The notes beneath the pieces were generated by a model. It did not search any database. It saw nothing but the letters and a program-made list of their open reading frames with translations, and was not told the DNA's origin. Below, in pieces: positions 5,603 through 6,364 of a DNA stretch of 6,364 nucleotides. The stretch is from an uncultured Actinomyces sp. (GTDB lineage Bacteria; Actinomycetota; Actinomycetes; Actinomycetales; Actinomycetaceae), in the NCBI GenBank assembly GCA_945949035.1, contig CAMFDH010000079.1, positions 1 to 6,364 of the forward strand, read 5' to 3'. The position numbers and the translations under genes were made by a program. Each line of letters starts with the position of its first letter. The stretch's first letter is position 1.

Positions 5603-6364
5603 TTGTCTGTAAACAGAGACAGCAGTCCGGAACCTCTCGAGCTCTTCGTCGGGCAGGAGGTTCCTCTAACTGCCCGCATTCGCGCCCAGCTGCCCGGTCT
5701 CCAGCCGGCTATGAGGCGCGTGGGAGAGTACATCGTTCGCAACCCATCCCGCGCGGCCGGGCTGACCATCTCAGCCCTGGCCCGCGAGGTGGATACCTCT
5801 GAGACCACGGTGATTCGGTTCTGTCGTGAGATGAACCTGAGCGGGTACTCGGAACTGCGCCTCAAGATGGCAACTGAGATCGGCGGGCGAAGCAAAGAGG
5901 ATATCCGCCTAGAGGAGTCCGGGGATATTTCCGAGGGCGATGACGTGGTCACTGCCATCTCGAAGATCGCCTACACGGATGCACGCTCAGTTTCAGACAC
6001 CGTCAACTCCCTGTCATTAGAGACACTTGCCGAAGTGTCGGGTGAGCTGGCCAGAGCCAGTCGGGTTGAGGCCTACGGGATCGGGGCCTCGGGGCTGTCC
6101 GCCCTGGATCTGCAGCAGAAGCTGCACCGGATCGGACGGATTTGCTTTGCCTTCACTGATCCGCACCTGGCATTTTCCTCTGCTTCACTCCTGAAGCCGG
6201 GGATGGTGGCGGTTGGGTTCTCAAACTCCGGCAGCACCGTCGAGATAGTCGAATGGTTGGCCGTGGCCAAAGAGGCCGGCGCCACCACGGTTGTCATCAC
6301 CAACACCCCGGGGTCACCCGTGATGGAGCAGGCTGACTACACCCTGTTCACCGTTGCCCGGGAA
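5603..6364 (+). CDS. RpiR-family transcriptional regulator (HTH + SIS), 3' end missing
   Basis: Cytoplasmic DNA-binding regulator of the family that usually controls sugar or amino-sugar catabolism and senses phosphosugars. The 254 codons present are open to the window edge; full-length members are about 280-300 aa, so some 30-50 residues are probably missing. The N-terminal HTH domain covers about residues 24-97, with LTISALAREVDTSETTVIRF (54-73) as the helix-turn-helix and the typical following LSGYSELR (79-86). The C-terminal SIS domain starts near 145, with YGIGASG (158-164) and GFSNSGST (205-212), the ligand-contacting loops. The TTG start is chosen because of AAAGGGGG 6 nt upstream and the lack of alternatives. 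The 12-nt gap to the ATPase gene suggests co-transcription and autoregulation. It carries the only in-frame TTA codon I noticed in the window (6017-6019). Whether it represses or activates cannot be told. Confidence 0.93.
   Translation, partial: MSVNRDSSPEPLELFVGQEVPLTARIRAQLPGLQPAMRRVGEYIVRNPSRAAGLTISALAREVDTSETTVIRFCREMNLSGYSELRLKMATEIGGRSKEDIRLEESGDISEGDDVVTAISKIAYTDARSVSDTVNSLSLETLAEVSGELARASRVEAYGIGASGLSALDLQQKLHRIGRICFAFTDPHLAFSSASLLKPGMVAVGFSNSGSTVEIVEWLAVAKEAGATTVVITNTPGSPVMEQADYTLFTVARE

Noticed and set aside
5458..5958. 166-aa minus-strand open frame at the ATPase/regulator junction
   Set aside because: Low-complexity Ser/Arg-rich translation, antisense to the end of the DppF-like gene and the HTH domain of the regulator, both clearly coding on the + strand.

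Overview
This window looks like part of an ordinary, well-organised nutrient-uptake operon from a moderately high-G+C actinobacterium. The grounds are GC-rich third codon positions (roughly 60% G+C by eye), GTG and TTG starts, GTGA stop/start overlaps, and a lipoprotein whose lipobox runs straight into a Gly/Ala/Ser linker. Actinomycetaceae- or Bifidobacteriaceae-like genomes would fit, but I cannot name a genus. All six genes lie on the + strand, and no mobile element, CRISPR array, tRNA or rRNA was seen.

Layout: 1-1638 is the 3' part of a family-5 (peptide/oligosaccharide type) solute-binding lipoprotein. The window opens exactly at its lipobox. Positions 1639-1730 form the only real intergenic gap, which holds two tandem stem-loops and the ribosome binding site of the next gene. 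Then come 1731-2726 (DppB/OppB-like permease), 2719-3798 (DppC/OppC-like permease), 3795-4724 (DppD/OppD-like ATPase) and 4721-5590 (DppF/OppF-like ATPase), with overlaps of 8, 4 and 4 nt. Twelve nucleotides later, at a TTG codon (5603), an RpiR-family regulator (HTH plus SIS domain) begins and runs off the right edge.

How it works together: the lipoprotein should capture a substrate outside the membrane, the two permeases form the channel and the two ATPases drive import. The RpiR protein probably senses a phosphosugar or similar metabolite and controls the operon, including its own gene. An RpiR/SIS regulator fused to a Dpp-type transporter operon points to a sugar, amino sugar or oligosaccharide substrate rather than a peptide. 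The shortened ATPase tails without the peptide-transporter cysteine cluster and the GWP...YAFP-type end of the binding protein are compatible with this. The substrate remains an inference: no catabolic enzyme lies in the window.

I did not find a new kind of system. The points most worth a second look are the tandem hairpins after the binding-protein gene, the TTG-started regulator, the long charged tails of the second permease, the Cys pair in the binding protein, and a 25-nt identical stretch shared by the two ATPase genes.
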